Notes under the pieces: generated by a model
Database searches by the model: none
Told to the model about the DNA's origin: nothing
The model's input: the letters and a program-made list of their open reading frames with translations, nothing else
Shown here: one piece after another, positions 44,534 through 54,661 of the stretch
Layout of the letters: every line of letters starts with the position of its first letter
Numbering within the stretch: the first letter of the stretch is position 1
Assembly (NCBI GenBank): GCA_900318035.1
Contig: ONJC01000017.1
Location: 28,682 to 92,681 of the forward strand
DNA length: 64,000 bases
Reading direction: 5' to 3'
From: an uncultured Methanobrevibacter sp.
Lineage (GTDB): Archaea > Methanobacteriota > Methanobacteria > Methanobacteriales > Methanobacteriaceae
Made by a program: the position numbers and the translations under genes

Positions 44534-45193
44534 TTAAAATTTGATATTGTCTCCAAGCCTTTCAATATTAAAAACGGCAGTATCCGCAATGGACATTACC
44601 GCCAGAACCCCCGCCTGAATCGGATCAGTGATAATCAAGTCGGCATATTCAGTTACGCTTCCAGGCATGTTGAGTGAAATTACTACCAATTTGCTTTCCT
44701 TTTTAACTTTTTTAACGGCCTGAGTAATTTCCCCTCCCATGAGCGAACCTGCAAGCACTACAGCACTGACACGGGGCAATCTTGAAATAGCTTCAATAGC
44801 TTCTGCGAGAGATTTTTCACCAACTAATGGAATGGTATCTACACTTATACGTTCTCCACGTATGTTATGCCTATCCGCTTCAGTTATTGCACCGGTAGCC
44901 ACTTGAGACACCTGTGCTCCTCCACCAATGATAATTATACGTTTTCCCCATATATCAAGTTGAGAACCATGAAGCTCAACTGATTTTACCTCTTCAATAT
45001 TTTTCAAATCTGAGAGCAGGTCGTCTATGTCTTCAACATGTTCCAGTTCAAGGTTTATAGAACCCATGTTGTTTTTTTCAACAAAAAGATGAACATAACT
45101 AATATTAGCACCATGGTCGGTGATAACATCAGTAATGTCATATAACACGCCTTTTTTCTCATCAGATTTAATCGTTAATGTATAATCATTCAT
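44534..45193 (-). CDS. ehbQ: Energy-converting hydrogenase B subunit Q (ACT-domain protein)
   Basis: A 219-residue soluble protein. Residues 1-75 are an ACT domain ([19 protein letters not shown]). The rest is a DUF5612-type domain with [31 protein letters not shown] and [17 protein letters not shown]. It is the last gene of the ehb run, overlapping ehbP by 8 bases. The same position is held by EhbQ in Methanothermobacter. It is not an obvious electron carrier; an ACT domain points to ligand-controlled regulation. Confidence 0.75.
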   Translation of the reverse strand: MNDYTLTIKSDEKKGVLYDITDVITDHGANISYVHLFVEKNNMGSINLELEHVEDIDDLLSDLKNIEEVKSVELHGSQLDIWGKRIIIIGGGAQVSQVATGAITEADRHNIRGERISVDTIPLVGEKSLAEAIEAISRLPRVSAVVLAGSLMGGEITQAVKKVKKESKLVVISLNMPGSVTEYADLIITDPIQAGVLAVMSIADTAVFNIERLGDNIKF

Positions 45194-45452
45194 TTTGTGG
45201 CCTGATTTTATCTAAATCTGCATGTGCCCTTTTCCACATGCTTAAATAATTATCATCCTTAGTTACCGGAATAACTTCAAGACCCAAATCTCTATGCTCA
45301 GCAATCCATTCTTCATGAAATACTGGAATTTCTATTTTGATTGGCTCAGAGGTTTTGTTTACAACTATTAAGTTTCTGTAAGGAAAATCCCATTCTACAA
45401 TGTATCCTCCAAGACTTACCATATGATACGGTCTCATAACAAATTTCATCAA
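45186..45452 (-). CDS. ehbP: Energy-converting hydrogenase B subunit P
   Basis: An 88-residue small protein starting [21 protein letters not shown] with no membrane helix. It corresponds in size, sequence style and position (between ehbO and ehbQ) to EhbP of Methanobacteriales. Function in the complex is unknown. Overlaps ehbQ by 8 bases. Confidence 0.8.
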   Translation of the reverse strand: MMKFVMRPYHMVSLGGYIVEWDFPYRNLIVVNKTSEPIKIEIPVFHEEWIAEHRDLGLEVIPVTKDDNYLSMWKRAHADLDKIRPQNE

Positions 45453-45458
45453 ATCACC

Positions 45459-46457
45459 TCATAACAATCCAACTACAACAGCCAATACTCCAAGCAATGT
45501 TGTTCCAAGTATTGTAGGCAACAGTTGCCTGTTTGTGAATACTGGGCTGAATGCTGAGAAAATTCCCATCATAAATACAAATATCAATGCAACAACGATG
45601 TTGATTAAAAAGCTCCATGAGGTAATTAACGGTGGGATGCCCAGGAACAGTACTGAAAACAGCACACCAAGCACCATCATGAAAAATCCTCTTGTCAAAT
45701 ATACAATGGCTCTGTATTTAGCTGCATATTCCATATATGGTCCTTCAATAACATCTGATTTTGCCTTAATGATTGAAAATGGATATTCGTTCAATATAAT
45801 CATGTATCCTATGAAAAATACAATCGCTGCAATTGCTCCAGATACTGTAAATAAGATTGGTCCGTGTGCCTGTTGATATGCAACAATATCCGGCAGGAAA
45901 ATGCTTCTTGCTTGAGTTATTGGTGCAAATAACGCCAAATACAATGGGAATGAACCATAAGTAATCATTCTTAAGGATCTTCTGGAACTTATATCTTCAA
46001 CAAAAGATCTTGTCACGTTATTGTGTGCCGCACCTTTAATCTGGTCAGGGAAAGGCATTCTAACAGACATAACAGATTTTGACAATGCCCCCATCAATAC
46101 ATAACATATTTCTTCAACTTTTAAAAGCCCTACGATTGCAACCAAGCTTGAAAGTGCCGGAATTGCAAAAGCCTGAGGAGTTAAAGCAATAATCAAACAT
46201 GTTACAACTATAAAGCACAGAATCGGCAATATCTTATATAATCCCGGAACTGGAGATTCTACTTTAACATTTTCCTTAAACATGAATTTGATTGGAGCCA
46301 TTATTCCCGGAGCGATAAGAATCGGTCCGATTCTTTGCTGAATCCTTGCATGAATGTATTTCCTTTCAATACCTGGCAATAATGTTGAAATTATAAAACA
46401 GACAATTACTGTTATTGCAGCTATAACAATTGAGTTACTAATAACATTTGAAAACAT
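45459..46457 (-). CDS. ehbO: Energy-converting hydrogenase B subunit O (NuoH-like membrane subunit)
   Basis: A 332-residue membrane protein with about eight helices, related to NuoH/HycD. The loop IERKYIHARIQQRIGPILIAPGIMAPIKFMFKEN (about 30-63) is the conserved contact with the hydrogenase module, as is the ENVKVESPVPGLYKILPI segment. It links the soluble electron-transfer arm to ion translocation. Follows ehbN by 3 bases. Confidence 0.92.
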   Translation of the reverse strand: MFSNVISNSIVIAAITVIVCFIISTLLPGIERKYIHARIQQRIGPILIAPGIMAPIKFMFKENVKVESPVPGLYKILPILCFIVVTCLIIALTPQAFAIPALSSLVAIVGLLKVEEICYVLMGALSKSVMSVRMPFPDQIKGAAHNNVTRSFVEDISSRRSLRMITYGSFPLYLALFAPITQARSIFLPDIVAYQQAHGPILFTVSGAIAAIVFFIGYMIILNEYPFSIIKAKSDVIEGPYMEYAAKYRAIVYLTRGFFMMVLGVLFSVLFLGIPPLITSWSFLINIVVALIFVFMMGIFSAFSPVFTNRQLLPTILGTTLLGVLAVVVGLL

Positions 46458-46460
46458 AAT

Positions 46461-47588
46461 CTATCTCCTGATAATTTCAATTGCTCTGTCCGTGCATGTA
46501 AAACAAGGGTCACATTGTACGATACAAAGCTGCGCATCTGTAAGTTGCTCTCCAATGCAGGCATATTTCATTGCTCCAATATTTGCCATTGATGGAGTTC
46601 TTATAATACAGTGCCTTACTCTTCCGCTTTCAAGTGCATAAGAATGATATAGAGTTCCTCTTGGAACTTCAATATAACTTTCAATAATGTCAGTGTCAAA
46701 CATCTCCCAGTCTCGGGTAACCACTTTACCTTCAGGGATATTTGCAATAGCCTGACGGATGATTTTAATTGATTCGAATGATTCAAGAGCTCTCATAACC
46801 AAGTTTGATCTTACATCACCGTCAGGTTGTGTGATTACATTAAAATCAAAGTTATCGTATTCGAACATGGTTGTCCTTAAATCTCTTGCAACACCAGTTG
46901 CTCTGAGAGTTGGTCCGGTTACTGCCAGTTTAATGGCCTGTTTGTGTGGAAGTGCACCGACTCCTGTAATCCTTGACTGAACTACTGAATCTGCCAAAAA
47001 TCTTTCAACGAATCCTGTAAGGCCTTCTTCAACTGCATCCATATCATTTTTAAGCCTTAACAATTTAGCTTCGTCGACATCGCATCTTGGCCTTACTCCA
47101 CCTAAAACAGAGCATCCGTACTGTACCCGGTTACCGCCAATCATTGCAAGCAGTTCCATCACGATTTCCCTTAAGTAGAATATTCTCATTGAAAATGTTT
47201 CGTGAGACAGCACTTCACAACCATGCGCTAAATACAAGAAGTGCGAATGCAAACGTTCTAGTTCACCCATTATTACACGAATGTATGTGGCTCTCTCCGG
47301 AATTTCGATACCTAAACCAATTTCAGCGGTTCTGCATGAATTCCATATATGTGAATTGGAACAGATTCCACAAATTTTTTCTGTAAGTGCATTTGCCTTT
47401 TCAACAGGAAGACCTTCCATAATCCTTTCGATACCCCTATGATTTACACCAATAGTGATTTCCGCTTCCTGGACTATCTCATCTTCAACAAAGAATCTTA
47501 CCCTATATGGTTCCAATGCAGCAGGGTGAACTGTACCCATTGGAATTTCAGTTTCTATAATATTACTTCTTGGTACTTTTTCATCCAT
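46461..47588 (-). CDS. ehbN: Energy-converting hydrogenase B large subunit N ([NiFe] site)
   Basis: A 375-residue [NiFe]-hydrogenase large subunit related to NuoD. The nickel ligands are intact: [10 protein letters not shown] near the N-terminus (Cys73, Cys76) and CDPCFTC at the C-terminus (Cys359, Cys362). The C-terminus ends in ...[10 protein letters not shown] without a long processed tail. It oxidises hydrogen, passing electrons through EhbM to ferredoxins using the ion gradient. In methanogens Ehb supplies low-potential electrons for autotrophic carbon fixation. Confidence 0.95.
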   Translation of the reverse strand: MDEKVPRSNIIETEIPMGTVHPAALEPYRVRFFVEDEIVQEAEITIGVNHRGIERIMEGLPVEKANALTEKICGICSNSHIWNSCRTAEIGLGIEIPERATYIRVIMGELERLHSHFLYLAHGCEVLSHETFSMRIFYLREIVMELLAMIGGNRVQYGCSVLGGVRPRCDVDEAKLLRLKNDMDAVEEGLTGFVERFLADSVVQSRITGVGALPHKQAIKLAVTGPTLRATGVARDLRTTMFEYDNFDFNVITQPDGDVRSNLVMRALESFESIKIIRQAIANIPEGKVVTRDWEMFDTDIIESYIEVPRGTLYHSYALESGRVRHCIIRTPSMANIGAMKYACIGEQLTDAQLCIVQCDPCFTCTDRAIEIIRR

Positions 47589-47600
47589 TTAATCCCCTCT

Positions 47601-48047
47601 TTAATCCGCATCCAATAATATAGGTAACAGTGATACAACTCCAGCCAAGACATCTTGAGGCCTTACGGCACATCCCGGAACTTTTGCATCTACTGGTATA
47701 ATATTTTCAACTGGCCCTTCAATTTCCTCTGATGGAATATCACCATAACAGTTTTTATATACTCCACCCATTAAAGCACAACTTCCCGCAGCTACAACCA
47801 ATTTAGGATTAGGAATAGCTTTATATATTTCCTCTAATGGTTTTCTGTTTAAATGTGTTACAGGTCCTGTGACTACCAATACATCAGCCTCACGAGGATT
47901 CCAAGTTAAAAACACATTATATTGTTCAGCATCAAACCGTGGTGATAATATTGAGTTTACAATTTCAATATCGCATCCGTTACATCCGCCGGTATAAACC
48001 AACATGACATGTATTGCTCTTGCTCTTGAAAATGATTTGAGACCCAT
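47601..48047 (-). CDS. ehbM: Energy-converting hydrogenase B small subunit M (NuoB-like)
   Basis: A 148-residue small hydrogenase subunit with one proximal [4Fe-4S] cluster: Cys22 and Cys25 in [11 protein letters not shown], Cys90 in [10 protein letters not shown] and Cys126 in VPGCAVRP. It carries electrons from the EhbN [NiFe] site to the ferredoxin subunits. ehbL ends at the base before its start. Confidence 0.95.
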   Translation of the reverse strand: MGLKSFSRARAIHVMLVYTGGCNGCDIEIVNSILSPRFDAEQYNVFLTWNPREADVLVVTGPVTHLNRKPLEEIYKAIPNPKLVVAAGSCALMGGVYKNCYGDIPSEEIEGPVENIIPVDAKVPGCAVRPQDVLAGVVSLLPILLDAD

Positions 48048-48539
48048 CTAATCACCTTCCTCATTATTCTTTAATACAGTTGTATCTGACAAGTACTGTG
48101 CAATAAATTTAAGTTTATCATCTGAAATTTTAAATGGTTGCTCGATGAATTCCGCCACATCAACTTCCTGATCCCCAACGCATGCAGGATGTATTGTTCC
48201 TTTTTCACCGTAAAGTGAATATATAGGACAGAAATCATGACAATAATAACATACAACACATTTTTCAAGATTAATTTCAGGTACTTCAGTTTTTGTCCAT
48301 CCGTCAGTTATTTTAACAGGACTTGCCAAACTTTTCATCTCCACAGCACCTGTCGGACAGACATTGGCGCATCCTCCGCATCCGATACAGGCCTTTTCAT
48401 CAACCCTGTCGTCAACTTCAACTGAAAGTGTTGAGATTTGCCTTCTCAGTTCCATGTCTGTAACCCTATCGGCTGCAAAAAAGATTCTTTTAAAGTTAGT
48501 AAAAGCTCCTTCAAAAGCTATTCTAAGTAAGTTCCTCAT
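48048..48539 (-). CDS. ehbL: Energy-converting hydrogenase B subunit L (two-cluster ferredoxin)
   Basis: A 163-residue protein with two [4Fe-4S] motifs: CIGCGGCANVCPTGAV (about 52-67) and CVVCYYCHDFCP (about 95-106). It resembles NuoI/HycF, the electron wire between EhbM and EhbK or free ferredoxin. Abuts ehbK and ehbM with no spacer. Confidence 0.92.
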   Translation of the reverse strand: MRNLLRIAFEGAFTNFKRIFFAADRVTDMELRRQISTLSVEVDDRVDEKACIGCGGCANVCPTGAVEMKSLASPVKITDGWTKTEVPEINLEKCVVCYYCHDFCPIYSLYGEKGTIHPACVGDQEVDVAEFIEQPFKISDDKLKFIAQYLSDTTVLKNNEEGD

Positions 48540-49946
48540 TTAAATACCCTCTATTGAATCTTTAAAATTTCTCTCGAATAAAAATGCCCTTGCAGGACAT
48601 GCGTTTTTACATGCTCCACAGTATGTACATTTCTCTTCGTTTACTACAAAGTTACCATCAATTTCATCAATTGCATCATATGAACATGTTTTATGACATA
48701 AACCGCAATGCATACATAATTTTTGTTCAATGAAATTAAATCCATCCTTAATCTCATTTTTATACATTGTAGTTTTAGGTATTGCATCAACCGGACAGTG
48801 AACGGCACAATTCTCACATAAAATACATTTGTCAAGGTCAACAGATATTGAACCCCTATGCAATGTGATTGCACCTTCCTGACATACTTCGGTACATATT
48901 CCACATGAAATACAATCATCAGTTACTTTACCGTCCCAGCTGGCTGTCATAAATTGGCGGGCGCCAACTTCATCACACACCTGAACACACTTGCCGCAGA
49001 TTACACAGAATCCTGCCAGTGTTGAAAGTTCCACGTCATCGAATTCATCATAGATAAACATTTCATCATCTTCACGCAATGTGTGAATCGGACAAGATTC
49101 AATGGCTTTTTCATGACTTCTGTTTTCTGTATCACTTGTTGGATCATATCTGAGTTTGCCATCAATGTTTTTGAGTGATTCATTTTCACATAAATCAGCA
49201 CATAATCCACAGTTGAGACAGGAAATTATTTTTCCAGCCGGTTTTTGATTGATTTTATTAACAATAATTTCAAAGCCCTCTACAGAAATCGCATTGTGAG
49301 GACATGCTTTAATACAATTTAAACAGAGCGTACAGCTTGATTTACTGACTATTTGATGTTTGTTCATAGATCCATTAGGACAAACATCACTACATAATCT
49401 GCATTCACTGCAGATTCCTTCATCCCTGTCAATTTTTACGTGAATTGCACCTGTCGGACAATACTGACTGCACCTTCCACATAAAATACACTTTTCAGTG
49501 TCGGTTCCAAAGCAGGTTCTTGTAACCAGTTTGGTTTCACTTTCTTTTTTGGAAGGAACATTATCCAATGGAGGATTCAGAATATCAAATGCCCTAATTA
49601 AATTGAGTTGTTTTGATTTTTCAAATTCCCATCCGTCCACACGGTTCGCACAGACTTCAGAGCAAACTCCACAGCGTGAGCATATTCCATATACGATTCC
49701 ATCTTCAATAGTGATATTGTTTGTAGGGCAATTGTACATGCACATTCCGCAGCCGTTACATTTGGCCCTGTCGACAACATATCCGCCATAGCTATTTTCA
49801 AATATCGCTCCATTCGGACAGTTCTTATAGCATATTCCACAGGTAAGACAGCTGAATGCTTTGCCATTAATGAATCTGATAGCTTTTGTAGGGCACTGTT
49901 TAATACAATCTCTTTTTCCTTCACATGCATTAGTTGTTAAAAACAT
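48540..49946 (-). CDS. ehbK: Energy-converting hydrogenase B polyferredoxin K
   Basis: A 468-residue polyferredoxin. I count 13 four-cysteine cluster motifs, nearly all CxxCxxCxxxC (for example CLTCGICYKNC, CNGCGMCMYNC, CSRCGVCSEVC, CILCGRCSQYC, CISCGICTEVC, CMHCGLCHKTC, CTYCGACKNAC); the first is a looser CEGKRDCIKQC. It can hold about as many [4Fe-4S] clusters and serves as the electron store or wire of the Ehb complex. It directly precedes ehbL. Confidence 0.93.
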   Translation of the reverse strand: MFLTTNACEGKRDCIKQCPTKAIRFINGKAFSCLTCGICYKNCPNGAIFENSYGGYVVDRAKCNGCGMCMYNCPTNNITIEDGIVYGICSRCGVCSEVCANRVDGWEFEKSKQLNLIRAFDILNPPLDNVPSKKESETKLVTRTCFGTDTEKCILCGRCSQYCPTGAIHVKIDRDEGICSECRLCSDVCPNGSMNKHQIVSKSSCTLCLNCIKACPHNAISVEGFEIIVNKINQKPAGKIISCLNCGLCADLCENESLKNIDGKLRYDPTSDTENRSHEKAIESCPIHTLREDDEMFIYDEFDDVELSTLAGFCVICGKCVQVCDEVGARQFMTASWDGKVTDDCISCGICTEVCQEGAITLHRGSISVDLDKCILCENCAVHCPVDAIPKTTMYKNEIKDGFNFIEQKLCMHCGLCHKTCSYDAIDEIDGNFVVNEEKCTYCGACKNACPARAFLFERNFKDSIEGI

Positions 49947-49958
49947 ATTAACACTCCC

Positions 49959-50207
49959 TTATTTACTCCGTGCAAATAATAGTTTGCCTACAAAAATTCC
50001 AATTAACGCAGATAAAAATGCTGTTGAAATAGGTAAGTCTGTGTAAAACGGATAATTACCCAATTGCCATGCCATAATTATTCCTGCAATTAATATTACC
50101 ACAAATGAGGCCAGAGTGAATTTTGCGTCACTAACATTGAGTTTGATTTGAGATCCGATAACCAAACCCAATATCAAACCGAAAATGATTGGTCCTAGAA
50201 TTACCAC
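49959..50207 (-). CDS. ehbJ: Energy-converting hydrogenase B subunit J
   Basis: An 82-residue protein with two to three hydrophobic helices (MVILGPIIFGLILGLVIG and FTLASFVVILIAGIIMAW). Assigned by position between ehbI and ehbK and by size. Its stop lies 12 bases before ehbK. Confidence 0.8.
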   Translation of the reverse strand: MVILGPIIFGLILGLVIGSQIKLNVSDAKFTLASFVVILIAGIIMAWQLGNYPFYTDLPISTAFLSALIGIFVGKLLFARSK

Positions 50208-50683
50208 TATTCACCCTCCTCAACAAATTTCTTAAATCCTTCAAATGCAATAACAATTGAGGAAAGACCTACAAATACCTTTAAACCTACAAATATATTG
50301 AGGTATGGAATGATTCCTGCATTGGTGATATCAGGATAGTGGAATACATTTTGGATTGTGGCCGGAACAACATTCAACAAGTCTGTTCCCATGTTATAGA
50401 GGAAAAATCCTCCCACAAACAAACCGATTAATCCGAATATTACAAAACCTAATGCACCAACAGATTCTAAAACTTCAATATAAGTGTGAGACAATTCCAA
50501 TGGAGAATTACCTAATCCATAAACAAGGATAGACAATGCAATTCCACTAGCAATCATTGCACCACCCTGGAAACCTCCACCAGGAGTGATGTGGCCTCCA
50601 AGGATAGTCATTATACCTAAACAGATTAATATGATTGAAATCGGCAAAGATATAATTTTTAAAATCATACTACCCTGACTCAT
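50207..50683 (-). CDS. ehbI: Energy-converting hydrogenase B subunit I (MnhB/MrpB-like)
   Basis: A 158-residue membrane protein with four helices, LGIMTILGGHITPGGGFQGGAMIASG (about 22-47) being the signature of the MrpB family found in Mrp antiporters and Mbh-type hydrogenases. It is part of the ion-translocating arm. Overlaps ehbH by 4 bases and shares a base with ehbJ. Confidence 0.88.
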   Translation of the reverse strand: MSQGSMILKIISLPISIILICLGIMTILGGHITPGGGFQGGAMIASGIALSILVYGLGNSPLELSHTYIEVLESVGALGFVIFGLIGLFVGGFFLYNMGTDLLNVVPATIQNVFHYPDITNAGIIPYLNIFVGLKVFVGLSSIVIAFEGFKKFVEEGE

Positions 50684-50958
50684 TGTTTATCCCCCAGTAA
50701 TCCTCTGCCGAATATTAATAACACTACCAATCCGGCGGTTAATAAAATAATTGATTCACCCAATGTATCATATGCCCTGAAATCGAAAATGACCACAGTA
50801 ACCATGTTTGGAGCTATCTGTGTTCCAAGTGCATTGTAGATATTGCTTACTCCCGGATTAATCATGTCATGCAAATGGAATATTGCATCGAATAAAGTAA
50901 CAGAACATATTGCAGTCATTACTGCTGCAAGTAAATTGCGAATTGTAGCTTTAGACAA
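50680..50958 (-). CDS. ehbH: Energy-converting hydrogenase B subunit H
   Basis: A 92-residue membrane protein starting at TTG 50958, which overlaps the ehbG stop by a few bases; GGGGTGGTAA upstream (inside ehbG) is a plausible ribosome site. The FDAIFHLHDMINPG and VTVVIFDFRAYDTLGESIILLTAG parts match the MnhB/MbhE-like family. Assigned by this resemblance and order. A longer reading frame upstream overlaps ehbG too far to be the true start. Confidence 0.82.
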   Translation of the reverse strand: MSKATIRNLLAAVMTAICSVTLFDAIFHLHDMINPGVSNIYNALGTQIAPNMVTVVIFDFRAYDTLGESIILLTAGLVVLLIFGRGLLGDKQ

Positions 50959-51286
50959 AATTACCACCCCAATACATAAATGTAACAATAATTGCAAGTG
51001 TTATAATGGCATAAAACAACATTTTTTCTAAAGAATCCTCTTGCTCAATCTTAAACTTTGGAATAAGCGGAATATTGGCAATCAGCACAACCGCCAATAT
51101 CAGTGTGACAAGACCTGCAAGAAGAACATTAACATGCCTCAGCAATATTGCAGCCAATACCAGTGAAACAATTAAAAATATTTCCGCAGTAATGCTTCCT
51201 GAAACATCTGCATTGGTTACAGGACCCGGTGAAAACAACTTTTTAAATTGCTTTACAACGTCAAATATCTGATCATAAAGCTTCAT
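50951..51286 (-). CDS. ehbG: Energy-converting hydrogenase B subunit G
   Basis: A 111-residue membrane protein with about three helices in the middle (EIFLIVSLVLAAILL, VLLAGLVTLILAVVL, MLFYAIITLAIIV). Named by order in the operon. Overlaps ehbF at ATGA and ehbH by a few bases. Confidence 0.82.
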   Translation of the reverse strand: MKLYDQIFDVVKQFKKLFSPGPVTNADVSGSITAEIFLIVSLVLAAILLRHVNVLLAGLVTLILAVVLIANIPLIPKFKIEQEDSLEKMLFYAIITLAIIVTFMYWGGNFV

Positions 51287-52737
51287 AATATCCCTCCTAC
51301 AAAGTTGGAAATTCCATTTGTTACCACATCAGGGAAGACACCTAACAATATGATGATAACTAATAACACTCCCATTACAATAATCATTGAACGTGGAACC
51401 TCTTTACCCTCTAATTCTAATTCTTTAGGTTTTGGTTTTAAAAACATTGTATAATATGTTTTTACGAATACTACAAATGTAGCTATACTTACCATAATAG
51501 CTAAAATGGACAATTCAGGATATCCACAACTTAAAGAAGCCTGAACAAGCATTAATTTAGATTGGAATCCGCTTAAAGGAGGTACACCAGCCATTGCCAA
51601 ACCGCCAATTAAAAGCATGATGCTCACTTTCGGATGCTGTGCCAAAAGGCCTCCTAGCTTGCGTGTGTCAACTTCATCAGTTGCATTAACTATTGCACCA
51701 AATCCTATGAATAATAATGCAGTAATAATAATTTCGTTTAAGGCTTGGAAAAGACCTGCAGTGATTGCAAATTGAGTTCCAAGACCTATACCTAAACCGA
51801 TAAATCCTAATTCACCTACAGCTAAAAATCCGATCATCCTTCTGAAGTCTGTCTGGGTAAGTGCTAGAGAGACACCCAATATCATAGCCAAGATAGAGAA
51901 GAAGACTATGAGAACTTCAAAGATAGGTAAAGTTGAATATATTCTAAACATGATTAAAACAATTGAAATCATTGAAATAACTGTAAATGATTGGAGTAGC
52001 GCTGCTCCATGAGGTTCAGCTTTAGAATAGATTCCAGATTTTATAGTATGGAATGGTGGTAAACCAGATGCGTATAACCAACCAAAGAATATTAAACCGA
52101 GTGATAATAAAAATACTGGAGATTTTACATTAACCAAACCGTTGTGAACAGCGGCTACTATATCTGTAACGTTAACACTACCTGTCAATGCCAACAGGAA
52201 TCCAATTCCTAAAAGCATCATCGGTGAACCGATTGACCCTAAAATCATGTATTTTAAAGCCATTTCATAACTGTAATCAATTGATGAAGCCGCAACAATA
52301 CCAACTTGCGCCAGAGCTAAAATTTCAAAGAATACAAACATGTGGAATATATCATCTGTAAGAATCATTGCAGTTACGGCAGCAGTACCCAAGAACAGCA
52401 GGAACAAATAAGGTCCTGAAACTTTCCTATATTTGGTCAGGTAAATGAATACAACCAGGAATGTTAAAAGACCAACACCTGCAATAAATATCTGCTGCAG
52501 GAATGTGAATGAATATGTAATCGCCGGATGATACATCACATTAGTCACATTATCCAAAATTGGCTCATATCCTCCAAAGTAATGGAGACCATAATTGGAA
52601 GCCAATGGAATTATAGGAAGACACAAAGCAACGATGAATGCTAATGCCTTAGTCAATGTGTTGAATCTTGAAAAGGCACTGATTACCAATGCAGCCATCA
52701 AAGGAACAATAACCATAAGTGGAATTAATTCATTCAT
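51283..52737 (-). CDS. ehbF: Energy-converting hydrogenase B subunit F (NuoN/MrpD-like)
   Basis: A 484-residue proton or sodium antiporter-like protein with about 13 helices. Conserved charged residues lie in helices around residues 116-150 ([27 protein letters not shown]) and about 225 ([22 protein letters not shown]). It is the presumed ion channel of the complex. Overlaps ehbE by 8 bases and ehbG by 4. Confidence 0.93.
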   Translation of the reverse strand: MNELIPLMVIVPLMAALVISAFSRFNTLTKALAFIVALCLPIIPLASNYGLHYFGGYEPILDNVTNVMYHPAITYSFTFLQQIFIAGVGLLTFLVVFIYLTKYRKVSGPYLFLLFLGTAAVTAMILTDDIFHMFVFFEILALAQVGIVAASSIDYSYEMALKYMILGSIGSPMMLLGIGFLLALTGSVNVTDIVAAVHNGLVNVKSPVFLLSLGLIFFGWLYASGLPPFHTIKSGIYSKAEPHGAALLQSFTVISMISIVLIMFRIYSTLPIFEVLIVFFSILAMILGVSLALTQTDFRRMIGFLAVGELGFIGLGIGLGTQFAITAGLFQALNEIIITALLFIGFGAIVNATDEVDTRKLGGLLAQHPKVSIMLLIGGLAMAGVPPLSGFQSKLMLVQASLSCGYPELSILAIMVSIATFVVFVKTYYTMFLKPKPKELELEGKEVPRSMIIVMGVLLVIIILLGVFPDVVTNGISNFVGGIL

Positions 52738-53116
52738 TGTATTCCTCCTGTTTTGATGTGTCTGCCAGCATTACTTTTGTGGATAAAGTACCATATCTTC
52801 TATACAGCACCATTACCAAAGCAAGCATAACGGCCAAAGTACTTGCGCCGATTACAATACTAGTTAATACCAAACCGAAAGGCAAAGGATATGCTGCGTT
52901 TGTAGCAAACCATGATGTATCCATTCCAGGCATTAAAATCGGAACGACACCACCAGGCTTATAACCAATGGCAACAATGAACAGGTTAGCACCTTCTTCG
53001 ATGAAACTAATACCAATTATCTTTTTTATGATATTATCAACAAAAATCGCTGCATATAGTCCAATAACGACCAATGCCATTGATGTGAATAATATAATTA
53101 GTTGAACGTCTGCCAT
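52730..53116 (-). CDS. ehbE: Energy-converting hydrogenase B subunit E (NuoK/MrpC-like)
   Basis: A 128-residue three-helix membrane protein ([40 protein letters not shown]) of the NuoK/MrpC type. The conserved acidic residue of such proteins is in IEEGANLF. It overlaps ehbF by 8 bases and ehbD by 1. Confidence 0.88.
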   Translation of the reverse strand: MADVQLIILFTSMALVVIGLYAAIFVDNIIKKIIGISFIEEGANLFIVAIGYKPGGVVPILMPGMDTSWFATNAAYPLPFGLVLTSIVIGASTLAVMLALVMVLYRRYGTLSTKVMLADTSKQEEYNE

Positions 53117-53349
53117 TAGCTATCCTCCCTTTGAGTTTTTTTAACAGCCAAAGCAATGAAAACAGGAACGATAACCGCACCGACAATTGCCTGAGTCAAT
53201 GCAACATCAGGTGCAAGCAAAATCTGGAAAAGAATTGCCATAGCTCCACCAGCAAATCCTGTTAAAATCGCAGCCTTTAATAAATCTTTCTGAATAAGAG
53301 CAAGAATTGCACTTATAACAATTATAATCATTAATACAATTTCTAACAT
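53116..53349 (-). CDS. ehbD: Energy-converting hydrogenase B subunit D
   Basis: A 77-residue membrane protein starting at ATG 53349, just after the ehbC stop, behind GAGGGGGAGTAAG. Sequence [20 protein letters not shown] then [19 protein letters not shown] and [20 protein letters not shown] resembles the MrpA C-terminal/MbhD domain. The longer frame upstream is not supported by a ribosome site. Confidence 0.85.
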   Translation of the reverse strand: MLEIVLMIIIVISAILALIQKDLLKAAILTGFAGGAMAILFQILLAPDVALTQAIVGAVIVPVFIALAVKKTQREDS

Positions 53350-53350
53350 C

Positions 53351-53773
53351 TTACTCCCCCTCATCAATTTCCAATGTAGTAACTGAGAACCTTTCATCCG
53401 CTTTAAGTTTTCCTGATTCTTCAGTTTCTAAAGATCCGAATTTATCTTTAGGATGAATAAAAGGATTATTATAATCTGGTTCTACTTCAACAGCCACTAA
53501 ATCTAAATTATTTTCTCTATCTTCTTTTTTCCAATAAGCATTAGCTATTGCATGTGCTGCAAACGGTGCAATAATGAAGTATATTCCCGCAAGCAGATAT
53601 TGACCAAGACCAATCATAGCAATAATACAGGCAATATCAAAAACACCAACAATGTGAATTCTTGCATAAACTGCATTTTTGGTATTTTTTGGCACAGTAA
53701 TGAGTCCTATTGCTGATATTAAAATCAAAATGGCTGATATGATAAGAAGGGCTGATTGAATATACTCTATCAT
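53351..53773 (-). CDS. ehbC: Energy-converting hydrogenase B subunit C (MrpG-like)
   Basis: A 140-residue protein: three helices (about 1-80, [39 protein letters not shown]) of the MrpG/MbhC type, then a hydrophilic tail rich in Asp/Glu ([20 protein letters not shown]) on the cytoplasmic side. Shares its last base of the previous frame with ehbB. Longer than typical MrpG because of the tail. Confidence 0.88.
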   Translation of the reverse strand: MIEYIQSALLIISAILILISAIGLITVPKNTKNAVYARIHIVGVFDIACIIAMIGLGQYLLAGIYFIIAPFAAHAIANAYWKKEDRENNLDLVAVEVEPDYNNPFIHPKDKFGSLETEESGKLKADERFSVTTLEIDEGE

Positions 53774-54036
53774 TATTCATCCCCTCCCAAAACAGCAGCG
53801 AAAGCAACAGTACCTACAAAACCAAAGAATATTAAAGCTAATGATATATCCCTATAGAATCCAAGATTGCACAAATCTCCTCCAACAAGCAATGCCATTG
53901 CAAAAGCTACGACAACTGCAGAGCTTCCTAAAAGCCCCATTGAAGTGGATTTGTATGCACTTGCTCTTAAAGTAGCCAACATCATAATAATTAATGCTAT
54001 AACCACGATAAATTTTGAAATAAACAATATATCCAT
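53773..54036 (-). CDS. ehbB: Energy-converting hydrogenase B subunit B (MrpF-like)
   Basis: An 87-residue three-helix protein (MDILFISKFIVVIALIIMML, ASAYKSTSMGLLGSSAVVVAFAMALLVG, ISLALIFFGFVGTVAFAAVL) of the MrpF/MbhB type. 32 bases separate it from ehbA and its end overlaps ehbC. Confidence 0.88.
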   Translation of the reverse strand: MDILFISKFIVVIALIIMMLATLRASAYKSTSMGLLGSSAVVVAFAMALLVGGDLCNLGFYRDISLALIFFGFVGTVAFAAVLGGDE

Positions 54037-54068
54037 ACTATCTCACTCGAATTTTTTTAGAAAACGCA

Positions 54069-54383
54069 TTATTCCAACATTTTCTTAATATATGGTTCAA
54101 AAGGAATAATATCCTCTTTTTTTCTTGGAGAAATAGCAGCTACTTTAATAATGTTATTCTCGCTGTCTAAATCAACAGACAAAGTACCAGGAGTTAAAGA
54201 AATACTATTTGCTAAAATTGTTTGTGAAACAGGTCTCTCTAGTACTGTTTCAATGTCCACAACAATAGGATCAATATTTCTACCCAAAATTGAATTAAAA
54301 CAAACATTAATTGTTGATTTAATTATTTCGTAAATAAGAACTACAAAATATACAATTCCATAGCCAATTCTAGTCAAAAACAT
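54069..54383 (-). CDS. ehbA: Energy-converting hydrogenase B subunit A (MrpE-like)
   Basis: A 104-residue protein, first gene of the operon. Helix at the N-terminus (MFLTRIGYGIVYFVVLIYEI) and a soluble domain with VDIETVLERPVSQTILANSISLTPGTLSVDLD, the classic MrpE/MbhA pattern. The gene is preceded by a leader with an 18-bp dyad and a TATA box. Confidence 0.9.
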   Translation of the reverse strand: MFLTRIGYGIVYFVVLIYEIIKSTINVCFNSILGRNIDPIVVDIETVLERPVSQTILANSISLTPGTLSVDLDSENNIIKVAAISPRKKEDIIPFEPYIKKMLE

Positions 54384-54414
54384 TAAACAAGCTCCATTTC
54401 ATTAATATTAATAA

Positions 54415-54432
54415 TAGTCATAATATTGACTA
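54415..54432. promoter_or_regulatory. 18-bp dyad in the ehb leader, candidate operator
   Basis: TAGTCA-6-TGACTA, two perfect 6-base half-sites with A/T-rich centre. It lies 31 bases before ehbA, between the start and the likely TATA (ATTTATAATAAAT, about 54462-54474 on the minus strand). A repressor bound here would block transcript entry. No known binder; inference from symmetry and place. The rest of the 278-base gap up to 54661 shows no gene. Confidence 0.4.
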
Positions 54433-54661
54433 AATAATAATATTATTATTTATCATGATTATTTATTATAAATGTATGCTTTTTTAAAAAAATCATATTA
54501 TTTTAAAATAAAGTAATTAAAAATTTATTGGAAAATTATTAATGAACAAAACAATTGATAAAAATAAAAAACACTAATGAATCAATAGCCAAATATAAAA
54601 TTAAAGAAAAATTATTAATAAAATTTATGCAAACACCACAAAAGTTTTCTAACCCTCCCTA

